Shown: piece after piece, positions 30,165 to 38,583 of the stretch
Layout of the letters: every line of letters begins with the position of its first letter
Numbering within the stretch: the first letter of the stretch is position 1
NCBI GenBank assembly: GCA_947499545.1
Contig: CANMOZ010000002.1
Span: 62,001 to 126,000, forward strand
Length of the DNA stretch: 64,000 bases
DNA from: an uncultured Saccharospirillaceae bacterium
GTDB lineage: Bacteria; Pseudomonadota; Gammaproteobacteria; Pseudomonadales; Oceanobacteraceae
Direction: 5' to 3'
The notes under the pieces: model-generated
What the model was told of the DNA's origin: nothing
What the model saw: only the letters and a program-made list of their open reading frames with translations
Databases searched by the model: none
Made by a program: the position numbers and the translations under genes

Positions 30165-30413
30165 ATGAAAGCGATGCCTGCTATTTGGTTTTCACTCGGT
30201 GTTTTGCTTGCTGGAGCAGCACAAGCTGAGTGGTTATCCGAGGAGGATGAAGAGCCTGAATCCTGGGTCAGTCACCCTTGCCCGGAGATTATCATTTCAG
30301 AATTATCGACAAAGTCAAAAGGTTCAGGAAGTGAATCAGTCGTCTATATCCACAAAGATTTTCGATGTGTTGCTCAAGATAAATCTAAAAACAGTGAAAA
30401 ACACCAATCATGA
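30165..30413 (+). CDS. Small secreted protein of unknown function
   Basis: The 82-aa product starts at ATG after AGGAG and has a clear signal peptide (KAMPAIWFSLGVLLAGAAQA, then cleavage before EWLSEE). The mature part of about 60 residues is acidic at its start (SEEDEEPES) and has two cysteines (HPCPE and FRCVA) that could form a disulfide. I do not recognise a family. Confidence 0.65.
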   Translation: MKAMPAIWFSLGVLLAGAAQAEWLSEEDEEPESWVSHPCPEIIISELSTKSKGSGSESVVYIHKDFRCVAQDKSKNSEKHQS

Positions 30414-30605
30414 AAGTGAAATGGCCAGTCATAAGGGTTTAATTTTTTCATAAGCCGTTGGCTGGCAGAAACTTATGTCGAATCAGTATCCAGAAAGCAT
30501 AATGCTAGAAAAGCCAAGCGGGTTTTCTAGCTAATCCCTAGTGCTCAGATCAGGATTTTCAGTTACACTGTGCGCCTATGAGAATCATGAGCGACAGGTG
30601 TGAGC

Positions 30606-30932
30606 ATGTCTGAGGTTTTAGCGACCATCAAAGAGCAAATCGAAAGTAACCCCGTTATTTTGTACATGAAAGGAAACCCTAACCAACCTATGTGTGGTTT
30701 CTCAGCACGTGCTGTGCAAAGCCTTATGGCTTGTGAGCGCCGGTTTTCTTATGTAGACGTACTTTCACACCCAGAGATTAGGGCGACATTACCGCAATAC
30801 GCGAATTGGCCAACTTTTCCTCAGTTATACATCAATGGTGAGCTGGTGGGTGGCTGCGATATTATTACTGAACTGAGTGAATCAGGTGAGCTTGTTAAGA
30901 TGATCCAAAGTGCCGTCCCCGAAGAAGAGTGA
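30606..30932 (+). CDS. grxD: Monothiol glutaredoxin Grx4
   Basis: The 108-aa protein has the monothiol CGFS site (PMCGFSARAVQ), the glutathione-binding WPTFPQLYINGELVGGCDI segment and the preceding NPVILYMKGNP strand. Such proteins bind a [2Fe-2S] cluster with BolA and deliver Fe-S clusters. ATG at 30606 is preceded by AGGTG; a GTG at 30600 would add two residues. Confidence 0.95.
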   Translation: MSEVLATIKEQIESNPVILYMKGNPNQPMCGFSARAVQSLMACERRFSYVDVLSHPEIRATLPQYANWPTFPQLYINGELVGGCDIITELSESGELVKMIQSAVPEEE

Positions 30933-31561
30933 TGACGAGCCGGTAAACTGCATGCATGCACCCTTTCTGGTTGGTAAATCAGAAAGGGTGCAACCACGAC
31001 TGACGCGGGTGTATTCGCTTAATCGGTTTGCTTGACAGACCATTCCTATAAAGACATTTTTTCTCGTATCCAATCCTTTAACAGACAGTACATCATCCTA
31101 GCTGAAGACCAGTAAATATTAATAAGTTGACCGTTCTGTAAGTGGTTGCGAGGCTAGCTATTTTTTTGATGAGATCAACCCGTTACACATATTCTAATTA
31201 ACTAAACCTACCTGAGTGGTATTTTACTTTCAATTTTCTGGCATGCCTTCAAATTATATTGAGTATTTGTGATTTAATAATAAAACGTAATTCCTGAATT
31301 GGTGAGCATTTAAATTATTCTCCATGTCATTCGACATATAAAGCCAGCGAATGGATTTTCATGTTTATGGGAAGTCTCTGAAGGAATGCTTGCAAAGCTA
31401 TTATAGTATTTTTCCGGTTATATTGAGATTGGATATAATCTGGAGAGGTGCAGGATGATTTCACACAAAGCGCTAAACGGTAACTAATAAAAATAAACAC
31501 AATCAGTTACTGGCATCTATTTTGGCGCAAATCGAACCAAAAAGTTAGGTAGCCAAGGAGG
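30933..31561. other. 629-bp gene-free leader of the TDO-like/kynureninase-like operon
   Basis: No long ORF is supported. The left part holds a palindrome TGCATGCATGCA (30949-30960) and a perfect 12-bp hairpin GCACCCTTTCTG / CAGAAAGGGTGC (30958-30969 / 30980-30991) without a T run. The rest is AT-rich. TATAAT at 31434-31439, with a poor -35, may be the operon promoter. After GGAGAGG, a start-stop mini-ORF of ten codons (MISHKALNGN) lies at 31455-31487. AAGGAGG at about 31556 is a strong ribosome site for the first gene. Confidence 0.5.
31411..31439 (+). promoter_or_regulatory. Candidate promoter of the TDO-like operon
   Basis: TATAAT at 31434-31439 is a perfect -10, but the hexamer 17 bp upstream (TTTCCG) is a weak -35. 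It may need an activator. Confidence 0.35.
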
Positions 31562-32311
31562 TTGGTTATGGACCGGAATTATTTTTATAAAATGATGGCG
31601 GGTTCGGGACGATTGGATTATGAACAGTACCTGCGAATACAGCGGTTATTTGATTGTCAAAAAGAATACCATGAGCTATGCACCCATGATGAGCTGATGT
31701 TCCAAATTGTTCATCAAACGGAAGAGCTTTGGATGAAACTGATCGCTTTTACCTTTTTAGAAATTGATGATTGGATGCGTGAAGGGAACAGCTTTAGGGT
31801 CATTACTCTCATGCAAAGAGTGCATCGAATTATAGAAATTATGATTGATAGTTTGGCTGTTCTGGAAACGATGTCTCCAAGAGAGTATCAATACATTCGA
31901 TTGGAGTTAGGGAATGGGAGTGGTCAAGAATCTCCAGGTTTTCGTACACTTTTAGAAATGCCAGAAAAGCTATGGGCAAGCTTTAAAGAAAACTACTTGG
32001 ATGCCTATGATCGTTCTGTAGAAGATATATATGATGCGCACTATTTGCATGATGATGCCTATATGGTAGCAGAAGCCTTTGCTGATTATGATAAGTTATT
32101 TCGTAAATTCAGATTTTTGCATTTACAGTTAATTGAAAAAACCATTGGATTGGATACTAAATCTTTAAAAGGGAGGCTGGTAAAACAGCTCTTAGACGGT
32201 TGCTCTGAGACCTTATTTCCTGATTTATGGACCGTTAGAAGTAATATGACCAATCAATGGGGGGATCGGTACGGTACGGTACGTGCACCTATTAAAAGTG
32301 GAATATCATAA
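31562..32311 (+). CDS. Tryptophan 2,3-dioxygenase-like heme protein, divergent
   Basis: Parts of the 249-aa protein align by eye with tryptophan 2,3-dioxygenase: LDYEQYLRIQRLF, HDELMFQIVHQTEELWMK (His51 corresponds to the distal His55 of the Xanthomonas enzyme), LETMSPREYQYIR (Tyr and Arg at the carboxylate site) and FRFLHLQLIEKTIG with the probable proximal heme His. It is about 50 residues shorter than that enzyme. The substrate loop GTGGSSG after the proximal His is absent (LDTKSLKGRL instead), and SGFQS is replaced by GSGQESPGF. It may oxidise tryptophan or another indole. The stop shares TAATG with the next gene. Confidence 0.75.
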   Translation: MVMDRNYFYKMMAGSGRLDYEQYLRIQRLFDCQKEYHELCTHDELMFQIVHQTEELWMKLIAFTFLEIDDWMREGNSFRVITLMQRVHRIIEIMIDSLAVLETMSPREYQYIRLELGNGSGQESPGFRTLLEMPEKLWASFKENYLDAYDRSVEDIYDAHYLHDDAYMVAEAFADYDKLFRKFRFLHLQLIEKTIGLDTKSLKGRLVKQLLDGCSETLFPDLWTVRSNMTNQWGDRYGTVRAPIKSGIS

Positions 32312-33423
32312 TGATAATAGCCAATGACGTTAGTGATTTATTTTATGTGCCTAAAGGGCAATACCTGTTGAATCATTCAATGGGAGCAAGGGCAAAAGTA
32401 GCCGATGAAAATCTTGTTCATGGCATCGGTTTGTGGGAGCAGCAGGGTGCAAATGCATGGCCTAAGTGGTTTGATCTGTTGAGTGAGTTTAGATCGGCTT
32501 TAGCCCTAATGTTAGGTGCTCATTCCGATAATATTTGTCCTCAAGTGGGGGTAACAGCAGGTTTTTCAAAAATTTTGCATTCATTGAAGCTTAAATCCAC
32601 AAATACAAGCATAGCAATGCTTCGCCAAGATTTCCCTTCTATGGGGTTTGCAGCAAGAAAGGCAATGCAGGGTTGTTGGAACATCGATTGGGTTGAAGAG
32701 CCTAGTTTGGATGCTTGGGAAGCAGCATTGAAACGGCGCCCTACGGTTGCTCTTATTACGCATATTTTGTATGGGAATGGCCAGCTGCAAGATGTGTCTA
32801 AAATCATAACGCTTTGTAAACTGAACGATGTTTTTTCCATCGTGGATGTTGCACAAAGTGCTGGCATTCTACCTATATCATTGAAATATTGGGACGCCGA
32901 TGCGGTTGTTGGGTCCTGTGTTAAGTGGTTGTGTGGTGGCCCTGGAGCAGGGTTTTTATGGATTAATCCAAATGTTACTTCCTACTTAGAGCCATCTGAT
33001 GTTGGTTGGTTTTCTCATGAAAATCCATTTGAATTTGATATTGAGCACTTTGAGTATGCACAACATGCACGCCGTTTTATGGGAGGTACACCTAATGTGT
33101 GGCCCTATTATTTTGCGCTCGCGGGAATTAAAACACTGGATAAAATAGGAGTTAATATTTGTTTATTGCATAACAAGCAGTGGGTGAATCGCTGTATTAA
33201 GGAAGCTTACGATAGGGGAATCCGCCCGATATCCCCAAGGGATGCAGAAGAAAGAGGGGGAACACTTTGCTTAAACGTATCTAATGACCCCGAAAGTGTC
33301 ATTAAACAATTAGCAGAGCAGGCTGTGTACGTCGATTACAGGCCAGGGTATGGCATTCGACTCTCGCCACATGTTTATACAGCAATACCTGATTCCTGGG
33401 AGTGGCTCGACTTGTTGAAATAG
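32311..33423 (+). CDS. Kynureninase-like PLP enzyme (class V aminotransferase fold)
   Basis: The 370-aa protein has the fold-type I, class V layout: VDVAQSAG (Asp contacts the PLP nitrogen), CVKWLCGGPGAGFLW (Schiff-base Lys), GWFSH and ARRFMGGTPNVWP, the last closely like kynureninase FLGGTP. In canonical kynureninase the Lys is preceded by a catalytic Tyr and the Asp motif reads DLxHSAG; here these are Val and Gln. It is shorter than most kynureninases (about 415 aa). It may cleave kynurenine to anthranilate or act on a related product. Translation is coupled to the dioxygenase gene. Confidence 0.75.
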   Translation: MIIANDVSDLFYVPKGQYLLNHSMGARAKVADENLVHGIGLWEQQGANAWPKWFDLLSEFRSALALMLGAHSDNICPQVGVTAGFSKILHSLKLKSTNTSIAMLRQDFPSMGFAARKAMQGCWNIDWVEEPSLDAWEAALKRRPTVALITHILYGNGQLQDVSKIITLCKLNDVFSIVDVAQSAGILPISLKYWDADAVVGSCVKWLCGGPGAGFLWINPNVTSYLEPSDVGWFSHENPFEFDIEHFEYAQHARRFMGGTPNVWPYYFALAGIKTLDKIGVNICLLHNKQWVNRCIKEAYDRGIRPISPRDAEERGGTLCLNVSNDPESVIKQLAEQAVYVDYRPGYGIRLSPHVYTAIPDSWEWLDLLK

Positions 33424-33495
33424 GGTAAGCCATTGATGAACTTCTATGTTTTCTAATTGGATCAAATTGAAGGGTAGGTATCATTCTAGAAGCAG

Positions 33496-33527
33496 CTTCT
33501 GATGCCATCTTTAGATGGCTTCAGAAG
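33496..33527. other. Hairpin downstream of the kynureninase-like gene
   Basis: CTTCTGATGCCATCT and AGATGGCTTCAGAAG pair over 15 positions with one T-T mismatch and a 2-nt loop. There is no T run on either side, so it is not a standard terminator; it may protect the 3' end or be a repeat-type element. Confidence 0.5.
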
Positions 33528-33715
33528 TTAAGTATTCGTTACTTAAGGTATGTTCCCCAGAGCTGCATTTGTTAGTCTTGCTTCAGTCAAGCAAATTAAT
33601 TCTCAATTATCCGTCGTAGATTTGCTTTTACACCCGGACTTAGATTTCAGTTAGAGGCACACTTTGCTAATATTTAGAGCGCACTTTGTGTGCACGAGAT
33701 AATAAGGAATCCAAC

Positions 33716-36349
33716 ATGAGTTATTTACACCCGGAGTTGAGGGAGCAGGTCAAGACGTTAGGCGTGCTACTGGGACAGGTGATTGAGCAAGCTCAAGGGA
33801 GTACGTTGCTTGAAGTCATTGAAGAAATTCGAAAGCGAGCAAAACAAGATAAAACGGATCTGCACGAAGAGAATACACTCATTACCTACTTAAGAGATTT
33901 ACCACAATCTCAGATTTTGCCTGTGGCTAGAGCCTTTAATCAGTTTTTAAATCTGGCCAACATTGCTGAGCAATTTCACGAGGTAGTACGTCGGCCAACT
34001 TTGCCACAAAGTGATGATTCTCCATTTTTAGTCAAGCACCTTCTTGATCGTTTATTAGAGAGCGGGCATAGCCCTGAATCGGTGTTAGCAAAAATTGAAT
34101 CGCTTGAAATTGAGTTGGTGTTAACTGCCCATCCGACTGAAGTAACACGACGCACTCTGATGCAAAAGTACGATGAGCTTTTTAAAATATTGCATGAACT
34201 GCCTTCGCCAGAAGATATGAGCTATGAAGCGGATGTTACCCGTCAAAGCGCAAAAGAAATTGTGACGGAAATATGGCACACAAACGAAATTCGTAAAGAA
34301 AAACCCACTGCTATAGATGAAGCTCGCTCTGGGTTTGCGGTAATTGAAAATGCACTTTGGGAAGCGGTGCCAGCCTTTTACAGAGAGCTTGATCATTGGT
34401 TTTGTAAGCATTTAGGGGTTTGTGCACCGATTAAAGCGAGTCCAATCAAATTCGCTTCGTGGATGGGAGGTGATCGAGACGGTAATCCAAATGTTACAGC
34501 CTCTGTCACGAAGAGAGTTCTTATTTTAGGTCGTTGGATGGCCGCTGATTTGTATGAAAGAGAATTAACCCTGTTGGGTGCTCGTCTTTCAATGGAGGAT
34601 GCGGATGACTCGCTTCGTGAGAGGGTCGGGCCTGAAGCAAAAGAGCCCTATCGTTATCTCATCCATCATCTAAGAGGTCGTGTTAAGGAAACGAAATTAT
34701 GGGCCGAAGCGCGACTGAACGCGCAGCCTTTTGATCAATATCACCCGCTACTGGACGCTGAAGAATTAATTGAACCGCTCGAAATGATGCATCAATCTTT
34801 AATGCGAACGGGGATGCCGGATATAGCAGATGGATTGTTGTTAGACAGTTTACGGAGAGTTAGGTGTTTCGGTTTGACACTGTCTCGATTGGATATACGC
34901 CAAGAGTCAGGTCGGCATACTCAAGTGCTGTCTGAAATAACGCGTTATTTAGGCTTGAAAGATTATGCTGACATGTCTGAAGCGGAACGAGTGGAATGGT
35001 TGACGATTGAATTGAGCAGTCGACGCCCTTTATTTCCAATGAGCTGGCCTTGCAGCCCTGAAACGCAAGAAGTATTGAATACCCTAACGGTCATTCGTGA
35101 AGAGCCCAAAGGAGGCGTTGCCAATTATGTTATTTCAATGGCTCATGCTCCCTCAGATGTTCTCTCCGTTGCTTTATTGCTTCAAGTAACAGGTTGCCCT
35201 GAATTGCCGATAGTCCCTTTGTTTGAAACACTCGATGATTTAAAACAAGCAGAAGAAACGCTTTCTACCCTTTATGACTTACCCGTTTATCGTCTTTGGG
35301 CTAAAGCAGAACAGCAAGTGATGATTGGGTATTCAGATTCAGCAAAAGATGCAGGGCAGATGGCGGCTGCTTGGGCTCAATATCAAGCGCAAGAAAGACT
35401 GTATAAATTGTCAGAAAAGAAAAATGTGAAGCTGACACTTTTTCATGGGCGTGGGGGTACCGTTGGACGTGGAGGCGGTCCTGCGCATGGCGCGATTCTT
35501 TCGCAGCCTCCTGGCAGCGTAGCGGGTCGATTCCGAGTCACTGAGCAAGGAGAAATGATTCGATTTAAGTTTGGAAATAAAGACCAAGCGATTAGAACTT
35601 TAAAAATGTATACCAGTGCAGTGCTTGAAGCGACGTTATTGCCTCCTGAAGAACCTAAAGCCGAATGGCGAAAAGTGATGGATCACTTGTCAGATGTTTC
35701 AGTGAAATCGTATCGTGAAATTGTGCGAGAGACACCAGAGTTTGTTCAATACTTTAAAGCCGTAACGCCAGAACAAGAACTAGGTAAACTGGCATTGGGA
35801 TCTCGCCCTGCAAGGAGAAAAGCGACTTCAGGCATCCAAGACCTTAGAGCAATACCTTGGATATTTGCTTGGATGCAGAATCGATTGATGCTTCCTGCCT
35901 GGTTAGGAAGTGAAGCGGCCTTGTTTGAACAAAGTAAAGAAAATCCTGAGTTATTACAGGAAATGTATCAACATTGGTCATTTTTCCGCACACAAGTGGA
36001 TTTAATGGAAATGGTCTTGTGTAAAGCAGATCGAAGCATTTCCCATTATTATGAAGAGCGACTGGCAACGGATGAGCTGCAAGTTCTTGGTAGTTTACTG
36101 AGGCAGCGATTAGACCTCATGATTAACCAGGTAAATCTATTAAAAGGTCAATCGGAGTTGTTGGAAAATGCACCTCAATTGCGAGAGTCGATGGAAGTGA
36201 GGTCAACTTATACAAATCCACTTCATTACGTCCAGGCAGAATTACTCGCACGTGATCGCCATGTGCCAGATGAAACGAACCCGGATATTGAATTGGCATT
36301 AAAAGTGACCATGACGGGCATTGCTGCTGGATTAAGAAATACCGGCTAA
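33716..36349 (+). CDS. ppc: Phosphoenolpyruvate carboxylase
   Basis: Ppc carboxylates PEP to oxaloacetate to refill the TCA cycle. ATG at 33716 after AAGGA gives 877 aa, the usual size. Catalytic motifs are VLTAHPTEVTRRT (active-site His), SWMGGDRDGNPNVTA, FHGRGGTVGRGGGPAH, GYSDSAKDAG and the C-terminal end MTGIAAGLRNTG, a conserved allosteric/active-site tail. The upstream in-frame ATG at 33686 lacks support. Confidence 0.97.
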   Translation: MSYLHPELREQVKTLGVLLGQVIEQAQGSTLLEVIEEIRKRAKQDKTDLHEENTLITYLRDLPQSQILPVARAFNQFLNLANIAEQFHEVVRRPTLPQSDDSPFLVKHLLDRLLESGHSPESVLAKIESLEIELVLTAHPTEVTRRTLMQKYDELFKILHELPSPEDMSYEADVTRQSAKEIVTEIWHTNEIRKEKPTAIDEARSGFAVIENALWEAVPAFYRELDHWFCKHLGVCAPIKASPIKFASWMGGDRDGNPNVTASVTKRVLILGRWMAADLYERELTLLGARLSMEDADDSLRERVGPEAKEPYRYLIHHLRGRVKETKLWAEARLNAQPFDQYHPLLDAEELIEPLEMMHQSLMRTGMPDIADGLLLDSLRRVRCFGLTLSRLDIRQESGRHTQVLSEITRYLGLKDYADMSEAERVEWLTIELSSRRPLFPMSWPCSPETQEVLNTLTVIREEPKGGVANYVISMAHAPSDVLSVALLLQVTGCPELPIVPLFETLDDLKQAEETLSTLYDLPVYRLWAKAEQQVMIGYSDSAKDAGQMAAAWAQYQAQERLYKLSEKKNVKLTLFHGRGGTVGRGGGPAHGAILSQPPGSVAGRFRVTEQGEMIRFKFGNKDQAIRTLKMYTSAVLEATLLPPEEPKAEWRKVMDHLSDVSVKSYREIVRETPEFVQYFKAVTPEQELGKLALGSRPARRKATSGIQDLRAIPWIFAWMQNRLMLPAWLGSEAALFEQSKENPELLQEMYQHWSFFRTQVDLMEMVLCKADRSISHYYEERLATDELQVLGSLLRQRLDLMINQVNLLKGQSELLENAPQLRESMEVRSTYTNPLHYVQAELLARDRHVPDETNPDIELALKVTMTGIAAGLRNTG

Positions 36350-36530
36350 CTCAAAGAGAGAAAAGTGATTGGTGCTTGCCAAAGTTGCCGTGCTTAGGCT
36401 TGAGTCAAGAGGCTGCTTTAGGTAAGGTTCGTCTGCCCATCGTTCTGGGTTGAGCCAAAGGGCGTGGTTTTGATAAAGCAGGAGCGTGGTAGCGCTCCCA
36501 TTTTGGGCAAATAAAATAGAGGGTATGGTA

Positions 36531-37187
36531 ATGCGCGTGATTTTGCTGGGTGCGCCCGGTGCTGGCAAGGGCACTCAGGCTAAGTTTATAACCGACACCT
36601 ATAATATTCCTCAGATTTCAACTGGGGATATGCTCAGAGCAGCTGTTAAAGCAGGTACTCCTCTTGGGTTGCAGGTTAAAGAAATAATGCAATCAGGAGG
36701 GTTGGTTTCAGATGAGACAATTATTGCGTTAATCAAAGAGCGCATTCTGGAATCAGACTGTACAAATGGATTCTTATTTGATGGCTTTCCACGCACCATT
36801 CCCCAAGCAGAAGCCTTATTAGAAGCCAACATTAAGATTGACCATGTGATTGAAATTGATGTGCCTGATGAAGAAATTGTAAAACGTCTTGGTGGTCGCA
36901 GAGTGCATGAAGCATCTGGGCGTGTATACCATACCGAATTCAACCCCCCCAAGAAGGATGGGCTGGATGATGAAACAGGTGAACCTTTGATTCAGCGTGA
37001 GGATGATAGAGAAGAAACGGTTCGTAAGCGTTTGGGTGTTTACCATGAACAAACAGCGCCTTTAGTGAACTATTACAAACAGCTTGAATCTACTTCCTCA
37101 GACGTGGCGCCCAAGTATCATCATATCCCAGGTGTGGGTAGTCTGGAACAAATTACCCAAAAGGTTCTTTCAGCGTTGAAGTCATGA
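36531..37187 (+). CDS. adk: Adenylate kinase
   Basis: Adk equilibrates ATP, ADP and AMP. From ATG 36531, with AGAGGG upstream, the product is 218 aa, a long-LID form. P-loop [13 protein letters not shown]-binding [10 protein letters not shown] and [14 protein letters not shown], and the LID domain [13 protein letters not shown] are seen. The LID lacks zinc cysteines. ppc upstream and adk are neighbours in Pseudomonas too. Confidence 0.97.
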   Translation: MRVILLGAPGAGKGTQAKFITDTYNIPQISTGDMLRAAVKAGTPLGLQVKEIMQSGGLVSDETIIALIKERILESDCTNGFLFDGFPRTIPQAEALLEANIKIDHVIEIDVPDEEIVKRLGGRRVHEASGRVYHTEFNPPKKDGLDDETGEPLIQREDDREETVRKRLGVYHEQTAPLVNYYKQLESTSSDVAPKYHHIPGVGSLEQITQKVLSALKS

Positions 37188-37205
37188 TCTCTCTTTAGTG
37201 TTATG

Positions 37206-37233
37206 AAATGGGCCCTTGTGGCCCATTTTTTTT
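37206..37233 (+). terminator. Terminator after adk
   Basis: The arms AAATGGGCC (37206-37214) and GGCCCATTT (37220-37228) form a 9-bp stem with a 5-nt loop and a run of eight T to 37233. Confidence 0.95.
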
Positions 37234-37370
37234 GAAAGCCCGTAGATATACTTAGCGACATTGAGAGTAATCTCGATAGAATGCTTCCAGGTGATAAATT
37301 GACGAATCGTTGTAATACTGAGAGATAAAAGGGTCATTCATGAAAATGAAAGGGCATGAGGTAAGGATGA

Positions 37371-38399
37371 ATGGATAATATTCCTCAAAATGATTCAGGA
37401 AAAATAGCAGCGGTGCTGGTGAACTTAGGAACACCTGATGCGCCGACGCCCTCAGCTGTTAGGCGTTATCTAAGAGAGTTTTTATGGGATGACCGAGTAA
37501 TTAAACGTAACCCTCTTTGGTGGCTAATCTTAAATACGATCGTTTTGTCGGTCAGACCTCGTCGTGTTGCCAAAGCTTATGAAACGATATGGAAAGATGA
37601 CTCACCCATGAGGGTGATCGGTCAAAATCAAGTGAAGGCTCTTAATGCTAGGCAAACTGAAGTGGGGCCGTTGCGTTTTTTTATGGCCATGACCTATGGA
37701 AAGCCTTCATTGAAACAGCTTATGAAAGCTTTGCAAGATAAGGGGTATGATCGTTGGGTGATATTGCCCTTGTACCCTCAGTATTCTGCAACCACAACGG
37801 GGGCGGTGTACGATGTGGTAAACCGGTATGCGTTAAAAACCCGTAATATCCCTGAATATCGAGTTATCAAAGAATATCATGCAGAACCTGGGTATATAGC
37901 AGTCTTATCTAAGAGCATAGAACAGCACTGGAAGCAAAACGGGCGTAACGAGCGCTTATTATTTTCCTTTCACGGGATACCTAAATCCTATGTTGAGTTA
38001 GGTGACCCTTATCAACAAGCTTGTTATTCGACTGCAAAAGCAGTAGCTGCGTATTTGGGATTGAAAGAATCGGAGTATTTTGTCAGCTTCCAATCTCGCT
38101 TTGGGCCTACAGAATGGTTACAACCTTATACTGACAAGTTATTGACTCAGTGGGGAAATGAAGGTGTCAAATCCGTTGATATTCTGTGCCCGGCTTTCTC
38201 AGTTGATTGCTTGGAAACATTGGAAGAAATTTCGGAAGAAAATCGAGAAGTCTTCTTAAATGCAGGAGGAGAATCATTCTCATACATTCCCTGTTTAAAT
38301 GATTCTGAAGAACATCTAGAGTTTTTGGAATCATTGGTGCTTAATAATGTGAACGACTGGGTTGGAAATCAGTCGAAAACGGGTAGGGAAATTGCTTAG
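37371..38399 (+). CDS. hemH: Ferrochelatase
   Basis: HemH inserts Fe2+ into protoporphyrin IX, the last step of heme synthesis. The 342-aa protein has VLVNLGTPDAPT at the N-terminus, the active-site His in FSFHGIPKSYVELGDPY, and FQSRFGPTEWLQPYT. PAFSVDCLETLEEI carries the second catalytic acidic cluster. AAGGA precedes the ATG. It lies between terminators and is likely transcribed alone. Confidence 0.97.
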   Translation: MDNIPQNDSGKIAAVLVNLGTPDAPTPSAVRRYLREFLWDDRVIKRNPLWWLILNTIVLSVRPRRVAKAYETIWKDDSPMRVIGQNQVKALNARQTEVGPLRFFMAMTYGKPSLKQLMKALQDKGYDRWVILPLYPQYSATTTGAVYDVVNRYALKTRNIPEYRVIKEYHAEPGYIAVLSKSIEQHWKQNGRNERLLFSFHGIPKSYVELGDPYQQACYSTAKAVAAYLGLKESEYFVSFQSRFGPTEWLQPYTDKLLTQWGNEGVKSVDILCPAFSVDCLETLEEISEENREVFLNAGGESFSYIPCLNDSEEHLEFLESLVLNNVNDWVGNQSKTGREIA

Positions 38400-38490
38400 T
38401 TAGGACCTGATTTTAAAAAAAAGGCTAAAGATGGTAGTGTTAACAGAGATTCGGCGCTAAATGGCCCTGTTTTTTTTTCTATAAAGCACT

Positions 38491-38508
38491 ATTATTGGCG
38501 CCAATAAT
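38491..38508. promoter_or_regulatory. 18-bp perfect palindrome, possible operator
   Basis: ATTATTGGCGCCAATAAT is a perfect inverted repeat centred on GGCGCC, 76 bp before the AT-hook gene. Its symmetry suggests a dimeric regulator site. No known consensus is assigned. Confidence 0.45.
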
Positions 38509-38583
38509 GGTTAGACTTAACCAAATACTTGTTTGTCAGTTTAACCCTTTTGCCCATTATATTAAAAATTGAGGAAATGAAGA

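Noticed and set aside
30949-30991. Hairpin after grxD as its terminator
   Set aside because: The stem is perfect but no T run follows on either strand, so it is described as a structure only.
32267-32281. CGGTA repeated three times near the end of the TDO-like gene, a possible slippage tract
   Set aside because: Three copies of a 5-mer are too few for credible phase variation and fit ordinary coding sequence.
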